64,000 nucleotides of DNA from Bacillota bacterium (GTDB lineage Bacteria; Bacillota; SHA-98; Ch115; JABLXJ01), in the NCBI GenBank assembly GCA_013178125.1, contig JABLXJ010000007.1, forward strand, positions 101,003 through 165,002, in the 5' to 3' direction. Positions within the stretch are counted from its first letter, which is position 1; each line of letters starts with the position of its first letter. Below, piece after piece: positions 54,309 to 62,582 of this stretch. A model generated the notes under the pieces. It did not search any database. It saw nothing but the letters and a program-made list of their open reading frames with translations, and was not told the DNA's origin. A program made the translations under genes and the position numbers.

Positions 54309-54422
54309 CGGCCTCAGGCTTCAGGTGGGGCGCGCGCGGGCGCGGGTGCAGCTCTCAATGCGGGGATGGAGATGTGGTGTAAGGAGCTGCGGGGCCACGG
54401 AGCCGGGAGAGGTGGAGTTTAA

Positions 54423-55592
54423 GTGTGGGATTACATGCTGGATAGGCCGACGCGGGCGGAGATCAACCTGGATAATATAGCTCATAATATGCGGGAGATC
54501 CGCAGGAAGATAGGCCCGGGGCCGGAGATAATGGCCGTCGTAAAAGCTGATGCGTATGGCCACGGGGCCGAAAAGGTCTCGGCTACCGTGCTCGGGAGCG
54601 GCGCGACCTGGCTGGGCGTGGCAACGGTCGAAGAGGGGATCCTCCTACGCAAAAGCGGAATTATAGCGCCCATCCTCATATTGGGCACGATCTTCCCCCC
54701 GCAGGCCAAGAGGGCTTTACGTTATGGACTGACGGTTACCGTGTCGGATTATGAATTCGCGGAGGCCCTGGCTTTATGCGCAACCCAGGAGGGGCGGAGG
54801 GCCAAGGTCCATGTGAAAATAGACACGGGGATGAGCCGGATCGGCGTCACCCCCGGGGATGCCGTGAGCTTTGTGAGGAGGCTCGCCGCGCTGCCAAATA
54901 TCGAGATCGAGGGGGTTTTTACGCACTTTGCAACGGCGGATAGCGACCTCGATTTCGCCCGGGTCCAGCTCGATAGGTTTAACGGGGTCCTCGCCAGCCT
55001 CTCGGAGGGCGGTATTAAGATCCCTATCCGGCATGCCGCCAACAGCGCGGCGATTCTCACCCTACTGGAGAGCCATTTTAACATGGTGAGGGCCGGGATC
55101 ATCATATACGGGCTCTCCCCTTTTGGTCTGCAGGGCAGAATGCCCTCGCATCACGGCCCGGGCTCGAGCCCCAACCCTACCCTGGACCTCCGGCCCGCTC
55201 TCAGTCTGAAAACGCGCGTGGCCTATGTCAAGAGGGTTCCCGCCGGGACGCCCGTAAGCTATGGTTGCACCCATGTAACCCGTTGCGCGACGACCATCGC
55301 AACGCTCCCGATCGGGTATGCTGATGGCCTGATAAGGGCCCTCTCAAATAAGGGGCACGTGCTGATAAAGGGGCAGCGCTGTCCCATAGTCGGCACAATA
55401 TGCATGGATACCTGCATGGTGGATGCGGGTGATCTCGAGGTGGAGGCCGGGGATGAGGCCGTGCTCATCGGCAGGCAGGATAATAGAGAGATAACTGCGG
55501 AGGAAGTGGCGGACGCTGCGGGAACGATCAATTACGAGATTGTGTGCGCCATAAGCAAGAGGGTTCCGAGGATTTATCTTCCAAATAGCTAA
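54423..55592 (+). CDS. alr: Alanine racemase
   Basis: Alr makes D-alanine for peptidoglycan using PLP. The 389-residue protein has the PLP lysine in MAVVKADAYGHG near 40, KVHVKIDTGMSRIG, the HFATAD motif, RAGIIIYGLSP, the second-domain motif IATLPIGYADGLIRAL and GTICMDTCMVD. GTG 54423 follows GGTGGAG. A small insert rich in Pro, Ser and His (PSHHGPGSSPNP) precedes the RPALSLKTRVAYVK segment. The gene is in the usual Bacillota position before a mazEF pair, but lpd is placed between them here. Confidence 0.96.
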   Translation: MWDYMLDRPTRAEINLDNIAHNMREIRRKIGPGPEIMAVVKADAYGHGAEKVSATVLGSGATWLGVATVEEGILLRKSGIIAPILILGTIFPPQAKRALRYGLTVTVSDYEFAEALALCATQEGRRAKVHVKIDTGMSRIGVTPGDAVSFVRRLAALPNIEIEGVFTHFATADSDLDFARVQLDRFNGVLASLSEGGIKIPIRHAANSAAILTLLESHFNMVRAGIIIYGLSPFGLQGRMPSHHGPGSSPNPTLDLRPALSLKTRVAYVKRVPAGTPVSYGCTHVTRCATTIATLPIGYADGLIRALSNKGHVLIKGQRCPIVGTICMDTCMVDAGDLEVEAGDEAVLIGRQDNREITAEEVADAAGTINYEIVCAISKRVPRIYLPNS

Positions 55593-55652
55593 GATGCTGA
55601 ACTAAATTGACTCGGGCTATGGAAATTCCAGCTATGGGGGAGTTTTTCGGCA

Positions 55653-57185
55653 ATGAACAGGGAGAATGATAGGGAGAATGTTGGTACAGGCATCAACTCT
55701 GGCAACAGCAACTCAAGCAATGAATTTGACGTTATCGTGATCGGAGGAGGGCCCGGCGGTTATGTGGCAGCGATCCGGGCGGCGCAGCTCGGCGCCGGAG
55801 CTGGCTCCAGGGTCTGCCTGGTAGAGAAGGCTGACTTGGGCGGCACATGCCTCAATCGGGGTTGTATCCCTACTAAGGCCCTTGTCGCAAGCGCTTCTGC
55901 GCTTGAGTTTGTGAAGCGGCTCGGCGATTTCGGGGTGCGTGCCGGGGACGGGGAAGTCAGCTACGATTTCGGGGCGATGATGGACCGGAAGGACAGGATC
56001 GTGGAGCGGTTGAGGGGCGGCGTGGCCTTCCTCCTCAAAAAGCACAAGGTGACCGTCATCAAGGGGAAGGCCCGGCTTACAGGGGCGAGAACCGTTGAGG
56101 TGGAATTGGAGGGCCAGCAGGCGACTGCTCGACCGGATGCCCGGCCGGTGCGGGATGGCGAAACAGGAGCGCAGGCAGGCGAGGGCACTGTCGTGCTGGG
56201 CGCCGGGACCATCATCATCGCGACCGGGTCGCGTCCTGTGATATTCCCGGGTTTCGAGCACGACGGGGAGACCATCCTCACGAGCGATGAGGTTCTAAAT
56301 CTCAGGGAGGTTCCCGGCACCCTCCTTATCGTTGGTGGTGGCGTTATCGGGTGCGAGTTTGCCTGCATTTTCTCGGCGCTCGGGACCAAGGTTACCATAA
56401 TAGAACTTATGTCATCAATCCTCCCGACCGAGGATAAGGATATCCAGAGGCTATTGTCGGCCGCCATGCGAAAGCGCGGCGTGCAGGTGAAAACCGGCAT
56501 TAAGATCACGTCGATCGCGAGGGTCGACGGCCAGGCCGTGGCGACCCTCGAGTCCGGGGAGACTGTGGTGTGCGATAAAGCGCTCATTTCCGTAGGCAGG
56601 GCGTGCAACTCGGACGGTATAGGGCTGGAATCCGCCGGCGTCAATGTAGGCCGCAAGGGGGAGATCATCGTTGATGATATGATGGCCACCAGTGTGCCAG
56701 GAATTTACGCGATCGGCGATGTGACCGGAAAAACCTTGCTTGCCCATGTTGCTTCAGCTCAGGGTATTGTGGCGGCGCATAATATTATGGGCGGCAGGAA
56801 GCAGATGAATTACGATGCTGTGCCGGCCTGCATCTTCACCGCGCCGGAGATCGCAAGCGTGGGCCTGACCGCGGATAAGGCGCGGGAGCATGGGATCGAA
56901 GTGGCCGTGGGTAGATTTCCGTTTGCGGCCAGCGGCAAGGCAGTCAGCATGAACGAGGTTGAAGGTTTCGTCAAGATGGTAGCCGACAAGGAAACTGACA
57001 GACTTCTCGGGGTCCAGATCGTCGGGCCGCACGCGACGGAGCTCATAGCCGAGGCCACGCTCGCGGTGAGGTCATCGATAACGGCGTGCGAATTCGCCGA
57101 GACGATCCATGCTCACCCGACGCTCTCAGAAGCGTTGATGGAGGCAGCCGAGGCTGTGCATGGACTTTCTATCCACAGCGCGTAG
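55653..57185 (+). CDS. lpd: Dihydrolipoyl dehydrogenase
   Basis: This flavin disulfide reductase re-oxidises dihydrolipoyl groups of 2-oxoacid dehydrogenases or the glycine cleavage system. FAD site VIVIGGGPGGYVAA, redox cysteines GGTCLNRGCIPTK, NAD site LLIVGGGVIGCEFACI, FAD site GIYAIGDVTG and C-terminal catalytic histidine segment HAHPTLSEA. At 510 residues it is about 40 longer than usual, owing to a low-complexity Asn/Ser start (RENVGTGINSGNSNSSNEF), a LGAGAGSR insert and a 25-residue polar insert near residue 150. No E1, E2 or gcv genes are adjacent, so its partner complex lies elsewhere. Confidence 0.95.
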   Translation: MNRENDRENVGTGINSGNSNSSNEFDVIVIGGGPGGYVAAIRAAQLGAGAGSRVCLVEKADLGGTCLNRGCIPTKALVASASALEFVKRLGDFGVRAGDGEVSYDFGAMMDRKDRIVERLRGGVAFLLKKHKVTVIKGKARLTGARTVEVELEGQQATARPDARPVRDGETGAQAGEGTVVLGAGTIIIATGSRPVIFPGFEHDGETILTSDEVLNLREVPGTLLIVGGGVIGCEFACIFSALGTKVTIIELMSSILPTEDKDIQRLLSAAMRKRGVQVKTGIKITSIARVDGQAVATLESGETVVCDKALISVGRACNSDGIGLESAGVNVGRKGEIIVDDMMATSVPGIYAIGDVTGKTLLAHVASAQGIVAAHNIMGGRKQMNYDAVPACIFTAPEIASVGLTADKAREHGIEVAVGRFPFAASGKAVSMNEVEGFVKMVADKETDRLLGVQIVGPHATELIAEATLAVRSSITACEFAETIHAHPTLSEALMEAAEAVHGLSIHSA

Positions 57186-57198
57186 GCCATACAGGCGC

Positions 57199-57221
57199 GT
57201 TATATAGGCGTGTTATATAAT
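57199..57221 (+). promoter_or_regulatory. Possible -10 and direct repeats upstream of mazE
   Basis: GTTATATA occurs at 57199 and 57212, and a TATAAT lies at 57216-57221, about 80 bases before mazE. Toxin-antitoxin pairs of this type are often self-repressed by the ribbon-helix-helix antitoxin, and the repeats could be its site. No good -35 was found. Confidence 0.4.
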
Positions 57222-57302
57222 AGTAGTGTAGAATTAAATATATACTAGTGATGAGAGGATCAATAGAATAATCCGGCAAGTCTTCTATATGGGGGTGCTA
57301 GG

Positions 57303-57596
57303 GTGGCTGAGGTCAAGAGGATCATGATATGCCTGCCGGATACATTGCTAGCGGAAGTGGACGGCATTGTCAGGAAGGAGAATCGCAACAGGAGCGAGTT
57401 CATCCGGGAGGCGATGCGCCGCTATATTAAGGAGAGGCGGAAGGCAGAGATACGCACGCGGATGAAGGATGGCTACCTGAAAATGGCGAACCTGAACCAG
57501 GAACTTGCTGAGGGCGCCCTCGCTGTCGATGCCCGGGTGCTGGATGATTACGAGGCATATCTTGTCGGGAGTGAAGAGCCCAGGGATGATGATTAG
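57303..57596 (+). CDS. mazE: Ribbon-helix-helix antitoxin (MazE/EndoAI type)
   Basis: A 97-residue antitoxin. The N-terminal ribbon-helix-helix ([21 protein letters not shown] then [17 protein letters not shown]) binds DNA as a dimer; the C-terminal part ([24 protein letters not shown]) would wrap and block the MazF toxin. The GTG start follows a GGGGGTG. The last 11 bases overlap the toxin start. The alr-mazE-mazF neighbourhood is conserved in Bacillota. Confidence 0.92.
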   Translation: MAEVKRIMICLPDTLLAEVDGIVRKENRNRSEFIREAMRRYIKERRKAEIRTRMKDGYLKMANLNQELAEGALAVDARVLDDYEAYLVGSEEPRDDD

Positions 57597-57945
57597 GAGG
57601 GGCGACATCTATTACGCTGACCTTAACCCCGTCATCGGTTCCGAGCAGGGCGGCATTCGTCCCGTCATCATCTTGCAGAATGATATAGGGAACCGGTACA
57701 GCCCGACCACCATAGTTGCAGCTGTAACGTCCAAAATCAAGCGGGCCAAGCTTCCCACGCATGTTGAACTGTCTGCGGCCAGGAGCAAGCTGGATGTAGA
57801 TTCGGTGGCGCTGCTCGAGCAGATTCGAACCCTCGATACCCGCAGGTTGAAGGAAAAGGTATCCCACCTGGACCCGCGGACCATGGAGAAAATCAACAAG
57901 GCGTTGGAGATCAGCCTGGGCCTGGATGATTTGAACGATCTGTGA
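57586..57945 (+). CDS. mazF: mRNA interferase MazF (EndoA type)
   Basis: A 119-residue ribonuclease toxin that cuts single-stranded RNA at short motifs and slows translation. Family motifs: [56 protein letters not shown] and [17 protein letters not shown] with the catalytic Thr and Arg regions. The start ATG 57586 (or 57589) is chosen because [12 protein letters not shown] is the normal N-terminus; longer frames are non-conserved. It overlaps its antitoxin and nothing suggests inactivation. Confidence 0.95.
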   Translation: MMIRRGDIYYADLNPVIGSEQGGIRPVIILQNDIGNRYSPTTIVAAVTSKIKRAKLPTHVELSAARSKLDVDSVALLEQIRTLDTRRLKEKVSHLDPRTMEKINKALEISLGLDDLNDL

Positions 57946-58026
57946 TGTAGCTTCATAAATTCATAAATATAAATAATGAAATGACGAGTTATGACGGGTG
58001 GCATGTAAAAAATCGGGAGATTTACC

Positions 58027-59295
58027 ATGACTACAGCGGGGGAGTGGCGTATGTCGTCGCAGTGCGTGATGCTTGAAAACGCAAAGAGGATTGAGCCCAG
58101 GCTCATTGAGATCAGGCGCGCGATCCACATGAACCCCGAATTGGGCGGGATGGAATTTAAAACATCCCGCCTTGTTGCTCAGGTGCTTCAGGAATTTGGG
58201 ATGAAGGTTACAGAGAACGTCGCAGGGACGGGGATTGTTGGCCTTCTAAGGGGAGCCGGTGACGTTACAGGTGCAGCCGGGGCGGGCGAGAAGACCGTGG
58301 CGATCAGGGCGGATATGGATGCGTTGCCGATTCAGGATAAAAAGGATGTTCCATACCGGTCGAGGATCCCCGGCGTCATGCACGCATGCGGTCATGACGG
58401 CCATGTGGCCATGGTACTCGGGGCTGCGATGCTCCTAGCCGACCTGAAGAACCAGAACAAGCTCCCCGGCAACGTAAAATTCATATTCCAGCCGGCTGAG
58501 GAGGGCCCCGGAGGGGCAAAGCCCATGATCGAGGCCGGTGTTCTTAAAAACCCCAGGGTTGATATGATACTGGGGATACACATCTGGCCCGAAATCCCCG
58601 CTGGCAGGGTGGCAATAAAGAGCGGTGCAGCCCTCGCGTCCACCGATGAAATACGGATAAGGATCAAGGGTGAGGGCGGTCATGGCGCGGCCCCCCACAG
58701 GGCGGTGGATGCCATAGTCGTGGCGGCGCAGGTCATAAGCGCCCTGCAGACGATAGTGAGCCGCGAGGTGAGCCCAATGAGCCCCGTGGTCCTGACTATA
58801 GGGACGATCCACGGGGGCTATCGCCATAACGTCATAGCCGACGAGGTGGCCATGACGGGCACGCTCAGGACCCTGAACCCCGCGGTAAGGATGGAGCTCC
58901 CGGGAAGGATAGACCGCCTCCTGCGCGGTATAGCGGGCGGCATGAGGGCATCAGCGGAGTTTACGCATATACCGGGGTATCCTCCCACTGTCAATGATGG
59001 CCGGATCGCGGAGCTCGCATCGCGCTCGGCGGCCAGGGTCGTAGGGGACACCAATGTAATCCGCGAGATCGAGCCATCCCTGGGCGGCGAGGACTTTTCC
59101 TATTTTCTCGAGCTCGTCCCCGGGGTTTTCATCATGCTGGGTGCCGGCAACCCGGAAGCCGGTATCACCTTTCCCTCCCATCACCCGCGGTTTGATTTTG
59201 ATGAGCGCGCTCTCGCTATCGGCGCCGCTATACTGGCCCAGGCTACGTTCGACTACCTCTCCCTCCCGGAATCCGGCGGCGATTTCCTGCCCTGA
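58027..59295 (+). CDS. M20-family amidohydrolase (N-acyl-L-amino-acid hydrolase type)
   Basis: A 422-residue metallopeptidase-like amidohydrolase. Metal ligands are visible in VMHACGHDGHVAM, the catalytic EE in QPAEEGPGG, and the C-terminal SHHPRFDFDE. Dimerisation/lid domain GGHGAAPHRAVDAIV is present. The family removes acyl groups from amino acids (hippurate, N-acetyl amino acids, IAA conjugates). A Gly-Ala insert (GAGDVTGAAGAGE) lies near residue 80. The next gene is a D-aminoacylase, suggesting a small module for salvage of N-acylated amino acids; this is inference. Confidence 0.92.
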   Translation: MTTAGEWRMSSQCVMLENAKRIEPRLIEIRRAIHMNPELGGMEFKTSRLVAQVLQEFGMKVTENVAGTGIVGLLRGAGDVTGAAGAGEKTVAIRADMDALPIQDKKDVPYRSRIPGVMHACGHDGHVAMVLGAAMLLADLKNQNKLPGNVKFIFQPAEEGPGGAKPMIEAGVLKNPRVDMILGIHIWPEIPAGRVAIKSGAALASTDEIRIRIKGEGGHGAAPHRAVDAIVVAAQVISALQTIVSREVSPMSPVVLTIGTIHGGYRHNVIADEVAMTGTLRTLNPAVRMELPGRIDRLLRGIAGGMRASAEFTHIPGYPPTVNDGRIAELASRSAARVVGDTNVIREIEPSLGGEDFSYFLELVPGVFIMLGAGNPEAGITFPSHHPRFDFDERALAIGAAILAQATFDYLSLPESGGDFLP

Positions 59296-59424
59296 CAGGG
59301 TTTCAATGAGACACTCTCACATGCATCATACGCAATCACAAGAGACAGCCGCATGGCATAATTTTATATAGCCATCTATAGTCGTTTCCTTCATTGAGCA
59401 TTAGAGCGTTGAGCAATTCAAATC

Positions 59425-61104
59425 ATGGGTAATAACTCTCCGAAAAATAACTCTCCGAGAGAATTAAAACCCCAGAGAGAGGAAGAGGATGTCAGGGTGA
59501 TCGATCTCATCATCAGGAACGGTTTGATCGTGGATGGGACCGGGAATCCCCCCTTTACGGGGGATGTCGTGGTGAGCCGGGATTATATCGCGGATGTGCT
59601 GCGGTCAGCAGTATACTCTGCGGAACCGGCGGAGCGCGGAGAGACCCCTGCGACGCATACTATCGATGCGAGCGGGCTGGTTGTGGCGCCGGGCTTTATA
59701 GACATTCACTCGCATTCAGATGAGAACCTGCTGGCTGATCCCAGGGCGGAGAGCAAGATCAGGCAGGGCATCACCACGGAGGTCGTGGGGAACTGCGGGT
59801 CATCCCTCGCACCGCTCGCCGGAGCTGCAGAGCGTGAGGCGCGCCAGGGGCTTGCGAGCCTGGATATCAAGGTGACGTGGCGGGGGTTCGGCGAGTACCT
59901 GGAGGCCTTGAGCCAGAGGAAAACCGCGGTAAATGTCGCTGGTCTCATTGGCCACGGCACCGTCAGGGCCGCCGTTATGGGGTTTGAGAGTCGCGCTCCG
60001 AGCCCCGGGGAGCTGGAAACAATGAGGGATCTCATAACCAGGGCGATGGATGAAGGAGCCTGGGGGCTGTCAACCGGGCTCATATACCCCCCTTCGAGCT
60101 ATTCATCAACGGAAGAGCTCGTGGAGCTTGCGAGGGCCGCCGGGAGGCGGGGAGGCATTTACGCCAGCCACATCCGAAACGAGGATTGCCATGTTGTTGA
60201 GGCAACCCGTGAGGCGATCGATATCGGTGCGAGGGCAGGCATACCTGTTCAGATTTCCCACCACAAGGCCAGCTCCCGGGCAAACTGGGGCAAGGTCGCC
60301 ACGACCCTGGCCATGATAGATGAGGCGAGGGAGAGGGGAAATGATGTTACGTGCGACGTCTACCCCTATACCGCTTCATCGACGGGCCTATCAGTGGTGT
60401 TGCCGCAGTGGCTTTTCGATGGCGGCCGCGAGAAGCTCCTTGAACGCCTGCGAGACAAGAGGGTGCTGGGCGCGATCCGGGATGAGGTGGAGGAGCGTGA
60501 GGGCCGGGGTTTTGGGTGGGAGAATATAGTCATCTCAGCTGTCTGCCTGGAGAAGAACAAGGCGCTCGAGGGGAAGAGCATCCTGGATATTGCAATGGAG
60601 CGAGGCAGGGAGCCTTTTGATGTCGTCGTGGAGCTACTGCTCGAGGAGGGCGGGGAGGCCCAGACGGTGAGATTTGGCATGTGCGAGGAGGATGTTACCC
60701 TGGTCCTGCGCCACCCCGAGAGCATGATCGGGACTGATGCCGGGGCAAGGGCGCAGGATGGCCCGCTGAGCAGGGGCAAGCCCCACCCGCGGAGCTATGG
60801 TGCGTTCCCCCGGGTATTGGCGAGATACGTGCGGGAGAGAGGGGTTCTTACCCTGGAGGAGGCTGTGCGCAAGATGACCTCCGCCCCCGCGCGCAAGATC
60901 GGGCTAAAGAGGAGGGGGATCCTGGCGAGGGGGATGTTCGCTGATATAGTGATCTTCGACCCGGCGAGGATCGCTGACTGTGCGACATATTCGGAGCCGC
61001 ACCAGTATGCCGCCGGGATTGAGTATGTGATCGTAAACGGGGTGCTCATAATTGAAAAAGGACGGGATCGCGGCCGATTTCCAGGGCGAAGCCTGGCCAG
61101 GTGA
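59425..61104 (+). CDS. N-acyl-D-amino-acid deacylase (D-aminoacylase family)
   Basis: A 559-residue amidohydrolase-superfamily enzyme that frees D-amino acids from N-acyl forms. Metal-binding HSH is in GFIDIHSHSDEN, the bridging cysteine segment is EVVGNCGSSLAPL, histidines in YASHIRNED and ISHHKASSRANWGK, and the catalytic aspartate in MIGTDAGARAQ. The first about 24 residues (GNNSPKNNSPRELKP) are low-complexity and coded by a duplicated AATAACTCTCCGA; GTG 59497, giving MIDLIIRNGLIVDGTG, may be the real start and has an AGGAAGAGG upstream. D-amino acid release would fit recycling of wall fragments or D-peptides. Confidence 0.92.
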   Translation: MGNNSPKNNSPRELKPQREEEDVRVIDLIIRNGLIVDGTGNPPFTGDVVVSRDYIADVLRSAVYSAEPAERGETPATHTIDASGLVVAPGFIDIHSHSDENLLADPRAESKIRQGITTEVVGNCGSSLAPLAGAAEREARQGLASLDIKVTWRGFGEYLEALSQRKTAVNVAGLIGHGTVRAAVMGFESRAPSPGELETMRDLITRAMDEGAWGLSTGLIYPPSSYSSTEELVELARAAGRRGGIYASHIRNEDCHVVEATREAIDIGARAGIPVQISHHKASSRANWGKVATTLAMIDEARERGNDVTCDVYPYTASSTGLSVVLPQWLFDGGREKLLERLRDKRVLGAIRDEVEEREGRGFGWENIVISAVCLEKNKALEGKSILDIAMERGREPFDVVVELLLEEGGEAQTVRFGMCEEDVTLVLRHPESMIGTDAGARAQDGPLSRGKPHPRSYGAFPRVLARYVRERGVLTLEEAVRKMTSAPARKIGLKRRGILARGMFADIVIFDPARIADCATYSEPHQYAAGIEYVIVNGVLIIEKGRDRGRFPGRSLAR

Positions 61105-61517
61105 GGGCGTGACCTTTATGTTGGTCCGCATCCCGTATGGTGTTGCCCGAAGGCCGCGCAGTGGGCTGGCGACTTTTATATGCAAGCTTAGAGGGCGCGA
61201 AAACATTGCAAATAATTTAATTAAATTGGAGGAAATTAGAGAAGGGTGTCGAAGTAAAGTAAGTAAGCAATGAGACGAGGTTGGCGTGATGTTGGCGTCA
61301 AGATGAAGGAAGCTCGAAAGCTGAGTGTTCAGGACGTCCAGGGAATGTTGAAAAAACAGCGGATTGTGCGGTGGGGCTTGGGGAATGAGGATTACGGGTG
61401 ATATATTAGGTGATATCCAGGTGATATCTAATCGATGGGACGGTGCCTAGTGTCTAATCGAAAGGATAATGATATATGTGGTGCTCCTTAGCGGGAGCCC
61501 CTCAAGGGGGGCCTAGA
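61105..61517. other. Gene-poor gap before the Spo0E-like gene
   Basis: About 410 bases. Short frames exist but lack ribosome sites and family features. Local repeats include TTGGCGTGATG/TTGGCGTCAAG at 61281-61302 and GTGATATC/AGGTGATATCTAA near 61400-61430. AT-rich stretch 61205-61260 could hold a promoter; I could not assign one. Confidence 0.4.
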
Positions 61518-61706
61518 TTGAAATTGATGCTTGACGTGATCTCTAACGAGATCGAGGTGCTTCGCGCCAGGCTCCGGCACCTTGCCGGTGAGTGCGGGGG
61601 CGTGCTCTCCTCAAATGAGATGTGCAAAATAAGTGAGGAACTGGATAGCCTTATCGTGAGATATATGGAGTTAAAAGGGTCTGCAGGAGGTGGGCAAGTC
61701 CCTTAA
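61518..61706 (+). CDS. Spo0E-like aspartyl-phosphate phosphatase (sporulation control)
   Basis: A 62-residue protein that matches the Spo0E family: an amphipathic helix NEIEVLRARLRHLAGE, a short turn, and the signature ISEELDSLIVRYMELK, which contains the S-x-x-L-D-x-L-I-x-x-Y pattern. Family members dephosphorylate Spo0A-P and delay sporulation. The TTG start at 61518 is 6 bases after AAGGGGGG; ATG 61527 is the next choice. The presence of this gene is good evidence that the organism belongs to a spore-forming lineage. Confidence 0.85.
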   Translation: MKLMLDVISNEIEVLRARLRHLAGECGGVLSSNEMCKISEELDSLIVRYMELKGSAGGGQVP

Positions 61707-61975
61707 GAGCCTTTTGAGGCCCCGGGGTAGGAATTCAGGGTCTCCGATCAAGTTTGGAGCTGGATGCGATTCTCAAGTTTCTTAATGGGGGGAGGATTTT
61801 CATCCCATCAAGGGCGCATAATAACCTATAGATGTTGCCAGGAAGCCCGCCTGTTTATGGATTGCAGGATGGGCTTTTGTTTCCTCCGGGGGTAGCAGGG
61901 GCAAGGGTAGTAGGGGCAGCGCGACCGGCGGCAGGTTGCCAGGCTGGTGGGCAGGCTGGAAGGCTGGGCCTGGAC
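61707..61975. other. Gap with G-rich short repeats before the tsaE promoter
   Basis: About 270 bases. From 61890 to 61970 the sequence is GGGGTAGCAGGGGCAAGGGTAGTAGGGGCAG and GCAGGCTGGAAGGCTGGGC-like repeats. Four close GGGG/GGG runs could form a quadruplex in RNA or DNA. A frame of 88 codons across it is not supported. Confidence 0.4.
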
Positions 61976-62004
61976 TTGCTACCCATGGGCAAATGTATTA
62001 TAAT
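61976..62004 (+). promoter_or_regulatory. Promoter of the tsaE-tsaB-rimI-tsaD operon
   Basis: TTGCTA (4 of 6) at 61976, a 17-bp spacer and a perfect TATAAT at 61999. The start would be near 62011, about 70 bases before tsaE. This is among the best promoter matches in the window. Confidence 0.65.
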
Positions 62005-62081
62005 CGACACTAGCTATTTCATAACTGGTCATCTGGTCATTTCATGCGGTGGCCTCTCTCAACTGGGACGAGGGGGATGGG

Positions 62082-62582
62082 GTGGATCATTTGGCTGAGT
62101 TTATCGAGGTAAGTTTCATGACGTATACGCCGGGTGAAACCAGGGAGCTCGGCGAGGCTCTCGGCCGGCTCTTGAAGGTGGGTGACGTGGTCTGCCTCAT
62201 AGGCGGGCTCGGCAGCGGAAAGACGTGTTTCGCCCAGGGGGTGGGGCGGGCTCTCGGGGTCAGGGAGCCGGTTACCAGCCCAACCTTTACCATTGTTCAT
62301 GAATATCAGGGCACGAGGATGCCCTTTTATCATATCGACGTTTACAAGGTCGATAGCAGCGAGGAAATGGGATGCATAGGATATGAGGATTATATCTACG
62401 GTGAGGGCGCGACCGTTATAGAATGGGCTGACAAGATCCGGGAGATACTGCCAGGCGATAGGCTTGATATCTTCCTGGATGTGGTCGAGGATGGGGTGCG
62501 GCGCATCAGGCTCGTGCCGCGTGGAGAGAGGTTTAGAACTCTGGTTGAGGAGCTGGTGAGAGATGCGCGTGCTCGCCTTTGA
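62082..62582 (+). CDS. tsaE: tRNA t6A biosynthesis ATPase TsaE
   Basis: TsaE is the ATPase that assists the TsaB-TsaD complex in placing threonylcarbamoyl on A37 of ANN-decoding tRNAs. The 166-residue protein has Walker A CLIGGLGSGKTCFAQG, SPTFTIVHEY, FYHIDVYKVDSSEE, and VIEWADKI near the end of the fold. The GTG start at 62082 follows GAGGGGG; a longer frame from 62049 is not conserved. It overlaps tsaB by 20 bases. Confidence 0.95.
   Translation: MDHLAEFIEVSFMTYTPGETRELGEALGRLLKVGDVVCLIGGLGSGKTCFAQGVGRALGVREPVTSPTFTIVHEYQGTRMPFYHIDVYKVDSSEEMGCIGYEDYIYGEGATVIEWADKIREILPGDRLDIFLDVVEDGVRRIRLVPRGERFRTLVEELVRDARARL

Noticed and set aside
61052..61273. 73-codon frame overlapping the 3' end of the D-aminoacylase gene
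   Set aside because: Overlap of more than 50 bases, no ribosome site and no recognisable motif.
61303..61401. Possible 32-residue peptide (MKEARKLSVQDVQGM...)
   Set aside because: It looks protein-like but has no ribosome site and no context; too little support to call.
61832..62098. 88-codon frame before tsaE
   Set aside because: Composed of G-rich repeat translation and runs over the tsaE promoter; not coding-like.
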